A DNA stretch of 64,000 nucleotides, taken from NCBI GenBank assembly GCA_036250225.1, contig JAPZLL010000009.1, positions 930,001 to 994,000 of the forward strand, written 5' to 3'. Origin of the DNA: Cercophora sp. LCS_1 (lineage: Eukaryota; Ascomycota; Sordariomycetes; Sordariales; Lasiosphaeriaceae). A program made the position numbers and the translations under genes. Positions 48,301 through 58,990 of the stretch are shown one piece after another; position 1 is the stretch's first letter; every line of letters starts with the position of its first letter. The notes beneath the pieces were generated by a model. That model was not told where the DNA came from and searched no databases. It saw nothing but the letters and a program-made list of their open reading frames with translations.

Positions 48301-48594
48301 GTGGGCATTGGGATAGGGCTGGTGCTGCTGATGCTGGTTTTGGTGAGGTCGTCCTCCGCGACGGCCACCACCCGAGCCCGGGCCCATATCCGCCACGCCT
48401 CCCTGCATCGGCTGCCCAGCCGGCAGATGACCCCGATTGTTCATCATGCCGGCCTGGGGGTCGTGAGGATGCGGTAGCTGCTCACCGGTATGTGAGGGCC
48501 ACCGCAGCGAGCCTGCTTGATCCGAGGCCAAGACCTGTCGGGATGAGATGCGGTCGGTATTGACGCGCACGTTTTGCGGTTGGGAAACGGTCAC
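45326..48594 (-). CDS. UBP3: ubiquitin-specific protease, Ubp3/USP10 type
   Basis: Complement of join(45326..46372,46426..46588,46645..46751,46804..47700,47749..48594), 1019 aa. The four introns (48, 52, 56 and 53 nt) all keep phase. USPs remove ubiquitin; Ubp3 with Bre5 acts on transport, ribophagy and transcription targets. The first 550 residues are Pro/Gln/Gly/His-rich and disordered. The catalytic Cys box GLFNTGNVCYMNSVLQVL has Cys577 and is split by an intron just after Ser581. The QQDAEEFLGFLLEGLHDE block follows, then VLILHLKRFQY, then the His box VGHYTVDVRR with His near 899. The C-terminus ends in the usual NKVAYLLFYQRI. Inside the domain, DDDGWKQATAGGKKWS is an inserted Ubp3-type stretch. 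It is tandem with SAE2, about 1.07 kb away. Confidence 0.92.
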
Positions 48595-49661
48595 TCTTCG
48601 CGGTCGGGCAGACGAGGTTTGTAGCTGCGAGGATGCAATCGTTCAATGTAGGTAGCGCCGGCTGCCAGAACTGCAAAGCCTGGCGTCCTGGAGGTGAGAT
48701 GCAAAGGTACCAGAGCGCAGCTGCGCGTCGGTCGGCTGGTCGGTCGCGGCGGCGTGTCCTGGGTTGGTTGCTGTTGAGTTGCGCTGCTTTGTCGGAAGAC
48801 ACGTTCAAAAAGACGCAAGAGGCAGGCGCATTGATCGTCCCGTCCGCTGCTGGAGGCGCAATGCCGGTCGCAGGGGGAGGGTAATGGGTGAGAGTTCACA
48901 AAGGCAACTGGCCGCGGCTCGATTTGCTGGTGAGCAACATTTGTTGGGTTTCCGCCCGCCGACAAAATTTATGCCAGCCTCTGTCGCAACGCTAGCTTGC
49001 ACACACACACGAGACCAGGCCGCCCAGAAACGCTCGGACCATATCGAGGCAAACTCCCTGCCCGTCTTCGCAGATCGTGGAGCTCCAACTCGACTCCAAT
49101 TGCGAGCTAGGAGTGTGGGGTCCAACTGTGAACGGAACTGGTGCATTCTGCCGTTTACGCTGACCAATGTTTTCTCTCATCATCCATCACATTTCTACAA
49201 GCAGACGAGGCACAATGCAACTGCCTGGCTTCGAGATGCTGTTTCGCTTGTGCATGGATGTGTCTTTCCTCTTGGCATGAGCGGGATGCAGCATGTCCAG
49301 ATCGCTTGCAGCCCTATGGGTCTTTGATTGGACTATGTCGGGTGTGTTTGGGTCTCTCGCAGAAGCCTGTATGTGGAATACCATGTTGACAGCACGCTGC
49401 CCTTGATTGATTGGTATCTATGAAGTAGGAGATCACACGAGACAAGGGAGAATTGCACAAGGAAGAATAATGGGGCAGCTCTCTAGGCAACCTAAGCTTG
49501 CTTACATGTTATCGTGTGCCTAACATGTAGTTCCATTCTAAAAACAATGCCTGGCTAGCCAGAAAAGATCCCAACAACTCAGCTCTACAATCGTGCCTCC
49601 AGCTTGGTACTGTTCGCCCAGTAGCTGTTCACTGTCTGTATCCGTGTATTGTCCCCGCCCT
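48595..49661. other. intergenic region between SAE2 and UBP3 (UBP3 promoter)
   Basis: About 1.07 kb. No gene or repeat recognised. CACACACACACG near 49001 is a short simple repeat. Confidence 0.45.
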
Positions 49662-51854
49662 TTACTCATCCCTGAACAGCCACTTGCCCCCACCGCGCAT
49701 GGCCTCTCGATATCTCTCCTCGATGATTTGTCGTTGCCTCTTCTCCCCCTCCTCCTTGTTATTCCGAACTTCTTGTGTGCTTGGGAAGTCTGCGTCCCAG
49801 AAACCAGGGGGCGATGGCCGCCGCGCATATCTCTGTCGATGTCTCCCGAGCCTGTTGGCCAGATCACGGATTTTGGCGTCAGTCCATAGCTTCTTCTTGT
49901 CTTCGACCGCCATGCCAATAAGGCGGTAGGCTTCGTCCCCCAAGTAATCCTCCATCAGTTTGACATCCCCGGGCCGTGAAAGGATGGATATACCGGTGTT
50001 ATCCAACTCGGATTGTGCCATGGCGCGAAACTTCTTGCCACAACATTGGGGGTCGATACATCCTTCAAGTTCTGCACGTTCAGCCTTACCACGCACCACC
50101 TCGTCAAATGCATGGGTGTAACCATTGTTATACTTCGGGTTGATCTTGAAGTCCTCGAGCCTGAGCTCTGCCAATGGCCGCTTGCGAACGGATCCCTGTT
50201 TCGGTTGTACAGGGGTTTTTTGGGGTCGGGAGTTGGGCAAACTTGGGCGAGGCTTGACGACCGTAGCAGGCTTGACCGGTGTCTCGGCTTTCTTTCGTCC
50301 ATAACGCAGGGCCATGAGATCAAGCTCCGTATCAAAATGTCCTCTCCGAGCGTTTAATTCTGTTGGGCGTAATGCCCGCAACACTGGGGGCGCTGACCTG
50401 GGGGTATCTGGATCCAAGAGGCGCTGTAATTTTCCGTGCTTTGGCGGTGCTGTGTTCGGAGCAAGTGGTGTTCGTTCAAGCCCAGGCGAGGCCGAACACT
50501 CGCTGCCATCCTCAGCGACTGCGGCAACCCCATCGTCCAGTGTTGCGCGGGATGGGGCTTCTTCACGGCTTTCGCGTGCTCTCGTGTGTCTGGAGGCCTG
50601 ATTCCTACCCCCCAATCCCGTCGGGCCTGGGGTACTCGTTGGATCATTCGCCTTCTCGGGTTCGTCATGGTGAGAGTGTGGCTGCCGTGGTTTCCGCGGC
50701 GTTGGCATCCCCTCATGATCTGCATCCAGGTCGAGACTTTCGTGGGGTGAAAATGCCGTCGCCTCGCCAGTAACCACAGGGTCAGAACTCGGTTCGCACT
50801 TTACTCTGAGGGAAGGCGGCGGCATACGAGAGGAACCCTCTTCAAGCTTTCTCTTTCGAACTGCCCTTTCAGACACCACGACCAAATCATCTGACAACGG
50901 TTCCTGTTTTACGGCAGTGCCACCTCCTATATCAAAGTCTTCTGGTAGGGCTGGAAGTTCAGGAGCATCGTGCTCATCGAACTCGTCGAACTCGTCACCT
51001 GATAGCGTTTCGGTAGAAGCCCCGGCTTCCTGTGCTGGCTCCCGAGCGTCGGGTCGAGTCGCCGGAGCAAGGGGGTCCGAGACAGCCCTCCTCGCCTGTC
51101 TAGTCTCTGCCACCACATCGTCATGAACCTCAGGACCACTGTTAGACTCTGGGTTAGACCGAAAGCTCGCGTCCGGAGCTGGCGCTTCGTGTTCAACTGA
51201 ACTGGGCTCTGTAGCAGGAGGAGGCGGTGGTGCATCCGTAGTGCTGGAAACTGGGGCGCTACTTATGCCGTGTTTTGCAAGCTTCTTTTCTAGAAACTTC
51301 ACTTTCCTCTCCTGTTTTTGCGCATACTGTATCCACTCTTCCTTACCTTCCTTTAACCTCTCAGCTGCTTTTCGTTTGGCGGTAAATCTTGCGTCTAGGT
51401 TCCGGTAGCATTTTGCTAGTTTTCCAAATTCCTTTGTCAGGTCCTCGTGCTCCCTCTTCAGGTTTCTATGTGCATCCTCCAAGGCCTTTTCGTCGTTGCC
51501 TCCATTTTGTATTGCTGGAATCTCTTCCGGGACTTGTAGGCCAGTGCCGATAGTGGAGGGTTCGATTCGACGCTCTCTTCGAAGCTCCTCGAGCTCATTT
51601 CTCAACTGCTGGTTCTCCTTCTCCAACTGCTCTGTTCGAGTAGCAGCGGCCTTGAGACGGTCGACTTCTTCGGTGAGAAAAACATGGCGATTCAAATCTC
51701 GCTGCTGAAGTTCTGGCGGGGTGTCAGCCAAATGCCGAAAAACGGCTAACAGTGTTCGGCACTCACCTGCGGACAAATCCTGTCGAAGGGTGTCACATGC
51801 AGCCTGTACAGCCTCAAGGATAGTAGGCCTTGCCCTCTCGTCCCAAAACTCCAT
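49662..51854 (-). CDS. SAE2: DNA end-resection factor Sae2/CtIP/Ctp1
   Basis: Complement of join(49662..51712,51767..51854), 712 aa. The 54-nt intron 51713..51766 has a GTGAGT donor, CTGAC branch and CCAG acceptor; it is stop-free and in frame (730 aa if retained). The protein stimulates Mre11 nuclease at double-strand breaks and starts resection in S/G2. An N-terminal coiled coil (about 30-85, EQLEKENQQLRNELEELRRE) fits tetramerisation. The middle is acidic and low in order with SP/TP sites. The C-terminal Sae2/CtIP domain shows CIDPQCCGKKF (zinc-type Cys), the RHR-type GRHRQRYARR, and PPGFWDADFP. The length is closer to CtIP than to yeast Sae2. An ACGCGT box lies about 100 bp upstream. Confidence 0.87.
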   Translation of the reverse strand: MEFWDERARPTILEAVQAACDTLRQDLSAGECRTLLAVFRHLADTPPELQQRDLNRHVFLTEEVDRLKAAATRTEQLEKENQQLRNELEELRRERRIEPSTIGTGLQVPEEIPAIQNGGNDEKALEDAHRNLKREHEDLTKEFGKLAKCYRNLDARFTAKRKAAERLKEGKEEWIQYAQKQERKVKFLEKKLAKHGISSAPVSSTTDAPPPPPATEPSSVEHEAPAPDASFRSNPESNSGPEVHDDVVAETRQARRAVSDPLAPATRPDAREPAQEAGASTETLSGDEFDEFDEHDAPELPALPEDFDIGGGTAVKQEPLSDDLVVVSERAVRKRKLEEGSSRMPPPSLRVKCEPSSDPVVTGEATAFSPHESLDLDADHEGMPTPRKPRQPHSHHDEPEKANDPTSTPGPTGLGGRNQASRHTRARESREEAPSRATLDDGVAAVAEDGSECSASPGLERTPLAPNTAPPKHGKLQRLLDPDTPRSAPPVLRALRPTELNARRGHFDTELDLMALRYGRKKAETPVKPATVVKPRPSLPNSRPQKTPVQPKQGSVRKRPLAELRLEDFKINPKYNNGYTHAFDEVVRGKAERAELEGCIDPQCCGKKFRAMAQSELDNTGISILSRPGDVKLMEDYLGDEAYRLIGMAVEDKKKLWTDAKIRDLANRLGRHRQRYARRPSPPGFWDADFPSTQEVRNNKEEGEKRQRQIIEERYREAMRGGGKWLFRDE

Positions 51855-54800
51855 ACTACGCTTTGGGGCCAGTCGATTGCCTTACGCCATCTCAATAGCG
51901 AAGGGTTGATGGATTGACAAACACGGTGCGAAAGAGTGGTGGCGATGGTGGACGCGTCGCGTATATTGGACAAGGTTAGCGGTGCTTGGGTGCCACTTCG
52001 CCAGGACAGAGCTTGGACGCGAGGGCGAAACCGGCGAACGAACCCCACGCCACCTCACGTGCATCGTCCAGCTGCTAGCTGGAAATGGCAGCACGGCAAC
52101 CCTGTTTCAATTGACGGGACCGACCCCGGCACCACTCGGGTTTGTGCCTTCAGAACGTTGCATTCGGTCACAATCTGAGACCCGTTGCTCTGTGGTTTGG
52201 GGTCCGCGCCGTGTCGGAAGTGCTGCCCGTTGAAGCGGCACGGCTTCAATATCTCCAGCCTGGTATTTTTCTACGAGCCATGTGTTGACGCTCCCGTGCT
52301 GCACGCACCGTCCTTCTTCCGCCCAAGCAGTTCCATGGCTGGCATTGCTGCGTTAGAGTGTTCTAGAGCCGCTTCGCTACAGATTACCCTTCAGCCATCT
52401 GACGCCCGAACATCATCCGTGCGAAGAACCGCGGCTCCCCTGTGATAATCTTTATGTGCTGCGTATCGCTCTCCCTCACGCACATGGGGGCGGCATTGCC
52501 GACTGTTTCTCAAATCATCAGACGAAAACACAGGACCCAGCTCACCCACGGGGGAGCCTGTCTCCAGCCGGCTGTTGTGTGTCCACGTCTCAGCGGGAGG
52601 TTGATGAGAGCATCAGACCCAGCAGGGTGGTAGTGCTGTGATGGTCGTTGGGATCGAGAAGCAGGCGAGGGGATGGACGGATGGCACACGATCGACGGGG
52701 TTGTCGGACAGTCTCTTGGCTCTGCGGCTTCTCACCCAGATCTGCCTCCTCGTCCCATGGCCAACCCTAACCTCATCCTTATCATCTGATGTCCCGAACG
52801 GGAGGACTAGCTCGTATTGGTACTCCTCCGGCCGCAGTCAAGCCCCATGGTTGCACCGACAGCAGCATCAATATGTGCAACCAGATATCAGAATCCCATC
52901 CGGCCCGATGGACGACCACTCGAGGCAATGTGCACCAGCGCGGGCTCCCTTTTCGTGCCAGACATGCCACGCTCAGCCCTTGCAAGACATGATTACCGTC
53001 GGCTCGAACGAGCCAGCGCATCTTGCCGCGCGGAAATCACCCTTCCGGTCCACTCAACGGCGAACACTGGCCGTCAAGAGGCATCCTCCAGCCGCCCAGG
53101 AGTCGCGTATGGACCGCCCCAACCCCCATCGAACCTCGCCAGGAAATCATCTAGCCTCCTGCATCGGCTCCCTATGGTTGCAGCCGAGAGAAAAACTGTC
53201 CTGATTAACAGGCTGAAGGAGTCGCGAATGGAGACAGGGGTCGTCCAGCACTCGCAGCACGCTCCCAGATGAATGATATACTGTGTGCTACACCGGGTCG
53301 CCGACCTTAACCGCTGACATGGAGAGTGAGGCACATCGGGCAATCAAACAGGAACGGCCAAGAAGTCATCTGCGAACATGCTTCCAGCAGAGTTCCAGAA
53401 AACAACCAAAAGGGGATTGAGTGGACGGGGAAGACGGCGTGGCTTGCTGGTGATGAGCGTTCCAGGGTAAAAAGCTCGGAACAGAGCCAGAAAATCCCTC
53501 CGGCTCGGCTCCTGCCTCTGGAACAGGGCCCCAGAACCCCTCGATCCTCAGCTTCTGTGCGTTGGAGCAGGAGGGGTGGCTCGTGGGATCTCCGCGAAGA
53601 TCTGCCTCCGTAACAGGCAGTTCCAGCAGGCGGCCACTCGGTGCGAGAAGACCAGAACAGGCATGAAATCTGGCACCATATGGAGCTCACTCTGGCTGCC
53701 GGCAAAGCTTCTGCAACGCTTCTATGGCACGTGCAAGAGCTCTCGGCGGACGGCCCAGGGAGATCGCTCGAGGAAGGAGGTCAGATGAAAATTTCCCTAC
53801 CAGACAAAAACCCGGACAGGCCAAGCTAGGCCACGTATCAGCGCATCAGTGCTGCTGCATTGGTGCACATGTCGTTGGGAAATGAGCCCTGCTGTGAGAC
53901 AAACGTGAAAACCGAGCTTAGACGGAGAACCAAACATGCACTTGCAGTGCGAATTACGCAGGGGCACGTCTTTGCGCGCATGCCCGTCCGGCGCGAGATA
54001 CCTAACCTTCCATCTGCCAAAACAAGCTTGAGTGGGAGGCTGCAGTAGATGCGGCAGGCAACGCGCCAAACAAGAAAGTCAGACGGAGAGGGGTGATGCG
54101 ATGAGGGGCAGCCCAAGAATTGGAGGGGCACCAACAACAAACGGGGCGAGATCTGTCGAAAAGACAGGGAGAATGCTAGGGACGAGCTGGGAATCTGCTA
54201 GGGATGGCTCTCGCAGCACGCCCTCATGCCAGCAACCGAGCACTTGCATCTGGATCTTGACCGTTTGCCAATTATCCCCGAATCGCGGTGCGAGGATCGA
54301 CCAGCAGGCCGCCACAGCGCTGATTACCGCAGCACGGCGGGCTTTGAGGCTGTCAGAGAAAGACATCCCAGATTCAGGCGAAGGAGGCTCGAAGCAAGGA
54401 AGGCAGGGGTCCCCACACAACCTAATTGTCCATCCAGAAAATTTCAATCGCAGCGAACCCGCAATCCGTTTTCCACTGCACCAAGGACCGCACCCAATCT
54501 CTGCTCGCCTCGACCTGATATTTATCTTGCCGGTGCCCTTGCCCTCAGACTTTCCCATCGTCCCTTCTTCTTCCCCCAACAACACCTGCAAAACCACATT
54601 TTTGCTGCAAGACACAAACAAGGTTGGTCACATCCATCTTATCGCTCTATTTATTTCCCCTCCAGTAAGCTTGTTCTGGGCTGCACACTGCACAGCACAG
54701 TACCCCACATCAGGCATCCCCCACCTTTCCCTCTCATGGGAATTTTCCTTCCCAAGAGCACAAATCCTCCAATACCAAACCACAATTCCCCAGATTCTAT

Positions 54801-54908
54801 AAACTTTTTTTTCTTTCATACTCGGTTCAACCAAACTGACGAATTCCCGACAGCTCCTCTCCAACACAACAACCAACTTTACTTCAACCCACTCACCCAA
54901 CCGCCAAC
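51855..54908. other. 3-kb divergent region SAE2 / GIS2
   Basis: No supported gene. The last 400 bp before GIS2 are pyrimidine-rich, as in the leader of a highly expressed gene. An AACCCTAACC word lies at 52763..52772. Open frames in 52638..53204 and 54032..54802 have no recognisable content. Confidence 0.4.
51952..51957. promoter_or_regulatory. MluI cell-cycle box upstream of SAE2
   Basis: ACGCGT in the context GGACGCGTCGCG, 98-103 bp upstream of the SAE2 start codon. Confidence 0.45.
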
Positions 54909-56254
54909 ATGGATTTCGGTAGTCAAGGACGTGCCTGCTTCACCTGTGAGTCTCGCCGCCATCATCGGTTCGCCCTGGCTTCCGTTTGCCCTTCACCGTC
55001 GTGAAGCAATTTTCGCCACCCCCCCCCCCTCCCAACCCCCCCGCCTTTCTTCCGATGTCAACGTACATCCATTCTCCCAACGAATATATATTCGTCGCAT
55101 TCACGCCTGGGCAGTTGCCGCCAGAGCGAATTGCTCGCACAAATGAACCACGTTCCTTGGGCACTGGCGCATCGCAACGGCAACTAGCCTCCATCCGCGC
55201 TGTCCGCGGCGTGGATGAAAGCAAGCCAGGTCTTGAAGGGTCCCCAGGTCTCCGTCGAGGTCCTGAAGACTCCGGGAATACTATCATCCTTTCACGCCAG
55301 CACACTTTCGTGACATCATGCCTTGTGTTGTGAGGGAGAGATCATCTGACAAGAGAGATTTTAGGCGGCCAAACCACCCATCAGGTATGCCACCGTGGCG
55401 AGAGAGAAGAGAGAGAATGGGAACGGAGGGGTATCTTGTCCGATGTGCCCGCGTTGCTGACAACCCCTCGATAGGCCCGCGACTGCCCCAACAAGGGCGC
55501 TGCCAAGTGGTAAGTTACACTTGAGCCATTCCTGCTTCTCAATGGTGCACTCGAGGATCTTTGCTAACGTGGGCCTCGTAGCTACAACTGCGGCGGTATG
55601 TTTTCCTGGGCCGGAGGATCAGTATTGTGGTAGTGAGAACTAACCAGAGTCTTTCGATCTTAGGCGAGGGCCACATGAGTTAGCATACCTCCTTTCTTGT
55701 CCGTTTGTCATCGCTAACCCTGAACAGGCCGTGACTGCCCCGAGGGCCCCAAGGACACTAAGACCTGCTACCGCTGCGGTCAGCCCGGCCACATCTCTCG
55801 CGACTGCCCCACCGGTGGCCAGTCCGGCGGTGGTGGCCAGTCCGGCGCTGAGTGCTACAAGGTACGGATCCTCTCCGCTCACAATGGTGGGAGTTTTGCT
55901 GACTTTGGCGTCCAGTGCGGCGAGGTCGGCCACATTGCCCGCAACTGCCCCAAGAGCTCTGGCTTCGGCGGTGGCTACAACTCTGGCGGTTACGGTGGCG
56001 GCGGTGGCTTCGGTCAGAAGACCTGCTACTCGTGCGGTGGCATCGGCCACATGTCTCGTGAGTAGTTCAACAATGCCCGGCTAAACCTTATCTGACAGTT
56101 TCCAGGCGACTGCGTCAACGGCAACAAGTGCTACAACTGCGGCGTCTCCGGCCACCTATCCCGCGAGTGCCCCAAGGAGTCCGGCACCGGCGAGAAGATC
56201 TGCTACAAGTGCCAGCAGCCCGGCCATGTTCAGTCTCAGTGCCCCAACGCCTAA
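54909..56254 (+). CDS. GIS2: CCHC zinc-knuckle nucleic-acid-binding protein (Gis2/CNBP/Byr3)
   Basis: Eight exons: 54909..54945, 55365..55384, 55475..55509, 55582..55595, 55664..55678, 55728..55861, 55916..56057 and 56106..56254, giving 181 aa. Seven introns keep phase; the first is 419 nt. The protein holds seven CX2CX4HX4C knuckles, from CFTCGQTTHQARDC through CYKCQQPGHVQSQC, with a Gly-rich linker (GFGGGYNSGGYGGG) between knuckles 4 and 5. CNBP/Gis2 binds G-rich single-stranded nucleic acid and mRNAs and acts in translation and stress granules. Knuckle 2 (CYNCGGEGHMSRDC) is built from four exons, two of them 14 and 15 nt. Without these splices only fragments of the knuckles are visible. 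Confidence 0.93.
55019..55042 (-). other. G-quadruplex-capable tract in GIS2 intron 1
   Basis: The + strand has 11 C, T, CCC, AA, then 7 C. The minus (template) strand therefore has runs of 7, 3 and 11 G, enough for four G-tracts with short loops. It lies within the 419-nt first intron. Confidence 0.45.
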
Positions 56255-57436
56255 GTTGGCGCGCGGCTGAGCGAATGCGTTGGTGTGATCGATGATACCA
56301 TTTTTTGCGGCCTTTCTTTCGCCGAATGCCCAGTGTCGCTTTGGCTTCCCGACAGAATCGAGATAGATGACGGCAGGGAGGGTCAGCATGCTTGGAGTTT
56401 TACGACAGAGTGCTGCACATAAACTGCCTTTCTAGTGGAGGCTTCTGGCGCTCACGCCTCAGAACTCTACAGGTCACACCTCTGGTATCATGACGGCCAT
56501 CTGGATACCCGCGTTTAGTTGGCATGTCGTCGCCCATTTCTTGTGGCCCGTTTGCGTTCGGCTGTTCTTGCATTTCCTATTTTCAACACATGCTTTTATT
56601 TCCATCGAGTTCAACGACAAAACACGGTCTTCACCCCAATCATGGCAACTGACTACGACAAACGGCAATGGAAAAGTTTTTACCATCTCGGCGTCCGGGC
56701 GGCAAGAGTTACCTACATACAGGTTCCCGAGTCTCTTGTTTTTCAAGGTGGAACACCCTGCTTTGGCACAAACAGCACCACCTCTCATGCGTTGTCTTTC
56801 CCGGGGGATTTCATGGTTTATGACTAGATCATCGGTCTGGGATGGATTCTCGATAGAAATGAACACGGCCGCGGTCGATGATGTGTCATGACATTGCTCC
56901 CACTGCCATGTGAGCATTGAGTAGCCCTGCAATTAGTTGATTGCCCATGCCAGCCCCACACCCCTTAACTTCGCATCAGATAACCCAACAGATCCCTGAC
57001 AGAAACTTACAGTTCGCATTACCACAAAGCCAGGGCGCGCCATTGATGTAGGGTCAAGTCGAGCCTATACTTTCACAATATCCCAACCTCTAAAAACCTT
57101 GTTGAGACCTAGAGGTGGCTTACCAACGCCTCACCGACGAACAGCGGGCAGAAAACGCTCCAACCGTCCAAAACGGGGTTTAGTGAACGTCATTCTGTGA
57201 TACCAGCGTGCCTGGCGTTCTTGATCCCTCAGCCGATCCCATCCTCACTCGGCACAAGCCACGAGATCGTAAATGCTGATATGTGTATAGCTGGATATTA
57301 TATCCAAGACCGCCTTTTCGATGACGCTGTACTTTCTATGACGAGCTCAAATACAACAACTCAACAAACTTGACAAGCCTATCAAAACACCGCTGCGCTT
57401 CTCAATTCAATCCCCAATTCCCACGTTTTTTACATT
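56255..57436. other. convergent intergenic region GIS2 / acyl-CoA dehydrogenase
   Basis: About 1.2 kb. No gene supported, and no copy of the bipartite motif found. Confidence 0.45.
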
Positions 57437-58990
57437 TTACAAGACAGCCTTGGGCATGAACTTCATCGCCTGCCTGACGCCCAGATCGCCCAAAATCTCC
57501 TCGGCGCCACCCAGGATGGCATCGAACTTGTACCCCCTGTTGAAGTTCTCAATAATCCGGCCCATTCCCGTTTGCGTGAGACCACGGCCACCCCAGATCT
57601 GCACCGACTCGTCGGCAATCTCGTGGGCGGCGCGCGTGCAGCTCATCTTGAGCAGCGCAATCGGGCCACCGAGGTGCTTGGCCTGCTGGGCGTAGGGCAT
57701 CTGACACATCTGGTAAGTGATGCTTTCCAGCCATGCCTGGTGCGACTCGCACAGGGCAATCATCTTGGCCAGCTTTTGTCGGATCACGGGCTGGTCGATG
57801 AGGCGCTTCTTGAAGACCAGGCGCTGGTGCGCCCACTTGAGGCACTCTTCGACGACGAGGCGCATGTACCGGACGGTTGCGCAGCACATCATCCAGCGCT
57901 CGTGATTGAAGTTGGATAGGATTACGTAAATGCCCTTGTTCTCGCCGCCGAGGAGGTTCTCGACGGGGACCTTTACGTTGTCAAAGGTCACGTAGGCCGT
58001 GCCGGCTGTGGTCGAGTACGACGTCTTCATTTGCTTGGTTGCGACGCCCTCACCGCGGGGGATCAGGAGCACAGAAAGGCCCTTACCGGTGTTGACGCCG
58101 GTGACGAAGTAGTCGCAGAAGGCGCCGTTGGTGATCCACTTCTTGGTGCCGTTGACGACGTAGTGCTTGCCGTCCGGGGTCTTGACGGCGGTGGTGCGCA
58201 GCCCAGCGACGTCGGAGCCGGCAAACGCCTCGGTGATGGCCAAGCAGATCTTCTTTTGGCCAGAGAAGACTTCGTCGGTGATGCGCTTCTTGAGGGTGGG
58301 GTTGTGGTCGCAGAAGTTGAGGATGCAGGTCAAGCCAATGGTCATGCCGGCCATGTTACCATCTTGGAAACCACGGCAGGCGGGACGAACACCCTCTTGT
58401 CCACAGATCAGGTCGTGGAAGTAGTCGAACTCCTCGCCCTTGACGGCGCCGTCGAGGAGGTTCACGCCGTGCAGATGCTTGCCCGGCCCCATGCGCATGT
58501 GGAGGATGCCGGCATTGGACATCTTGTCGATGAGCTCCTGGGAGATGTACTTGCCATCCTTTTCCCTCTCAATGGCCTCAGGGGTGACGTGGAGGTCGTT
58601 GAACTTGCGCAGAGCCTTCTGGAGCCGGCGGTGGCTCTCGTTGTAGTAGGGAGACTTGAACTGAGGGGTGAGCCAAAGGGGCTCGGCGTATGGGACCGTC
58701 GAGAGGTCGCCGGGTTGGGGAGTAATGATGGACTGCTTCTCGCCGGCGATGGTGCCGATGGCAAGGTCGGAGTACTTCTGAAGGACCTCCTGCCTGTGGA
58801 GGTTGTAGAAGGCAACGGTGGCGTCTTGACCGGCTACCTGGCGGAGGACGGCCTCGCCGCCGGGATGGGCGTCGAGGAATTCGGAAGCATCGTAGACTAC
58901 CGTATCAATGATGAACCAGATGTCATCTTCCGTGTTGTGCTTCGCGACCTCCTCGCGGGTGAAGGTCTTGGAGGGGACTTCGAGCGGCAT
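57437..58990 (-). CDS. cytochrome b5-acyl-CoA dehydrogenase fusion
   Basis: A single exon of 517 aa. Residues 8-85 are a cytochrome b5 domain; the heme ligands are the His of LDAHPGGE and the His of FYNLHRQ. Residues of about 105-515 are acyl-CoA dehydrogenase: ITEAFAGSDVAGL (FAD/substrate signature), KKWITNGAFCDYFVTG, RWMMCCATVRYMR, and IWGGRGLTQTG ahead of the ILGGAEEILGDLG block, where the catalytic Glu is expected. The enzyme probably oxidises an acyl-CoA using FAD, with the heme domain passing electrons onward. Substrate cannot be read from sequence. There is no clear mitochondrial leader (MPLEVPSKTFTREEV) and no SKL-type end, so location is open. Such fusions are known in fungi. Confidence 0.9.
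   Translation of the reverse strand: MPLEVPSKTFTREEVAKHNTEDDIWFIIDTVVYDASEFLDAHPGGEAVLRQVAGQDATVAFYNLHRQEVLQKYSDLAIGTIAGEKQSIITPQPGDLSTVPYAEPLWLTPQFKSPYYNESHRRLQKALRKFNDLHVTPEAIEREKDGKYISQELIDKMSNAGILHMRMGPGKHLHGVNLLDGAVKGEEFDYFHDLICGQEGVRPACRGFQDGNMAGMTIGLTCILNFCDHNPTLKKRITDEVFSGQKKICLAITEAFAGSDVAGLRTTAVKTPDGKHYVVNGTKKWITNGAFCDYFVTGVNTGKGLSVLLIPRGEGVATKQMKTSYSTTAGTAYVTFDNVKVPVENLLGGENKGIYVILSNFNHERWMMCCATVRYMRLVVEECLKWAHQRLVFKKRLIDQPVIRQKLAKMIALCESHQAWLESITYQMCQMPYAQQAKHLGGPIALLKMSCTRAAHEIADESVQIWGGRGLTQTGMGRIIENFNRGYKFDAILGGAEEILGDLGVRQAMKFMPKAVL

Noticed and set aside
54226..55146. 306- and 256-codon frames in front of GIS2
   Set aside because: They overlap the pyrimidine-rich leader and intron 1 of GIS2; composition follows the C-rich tract.
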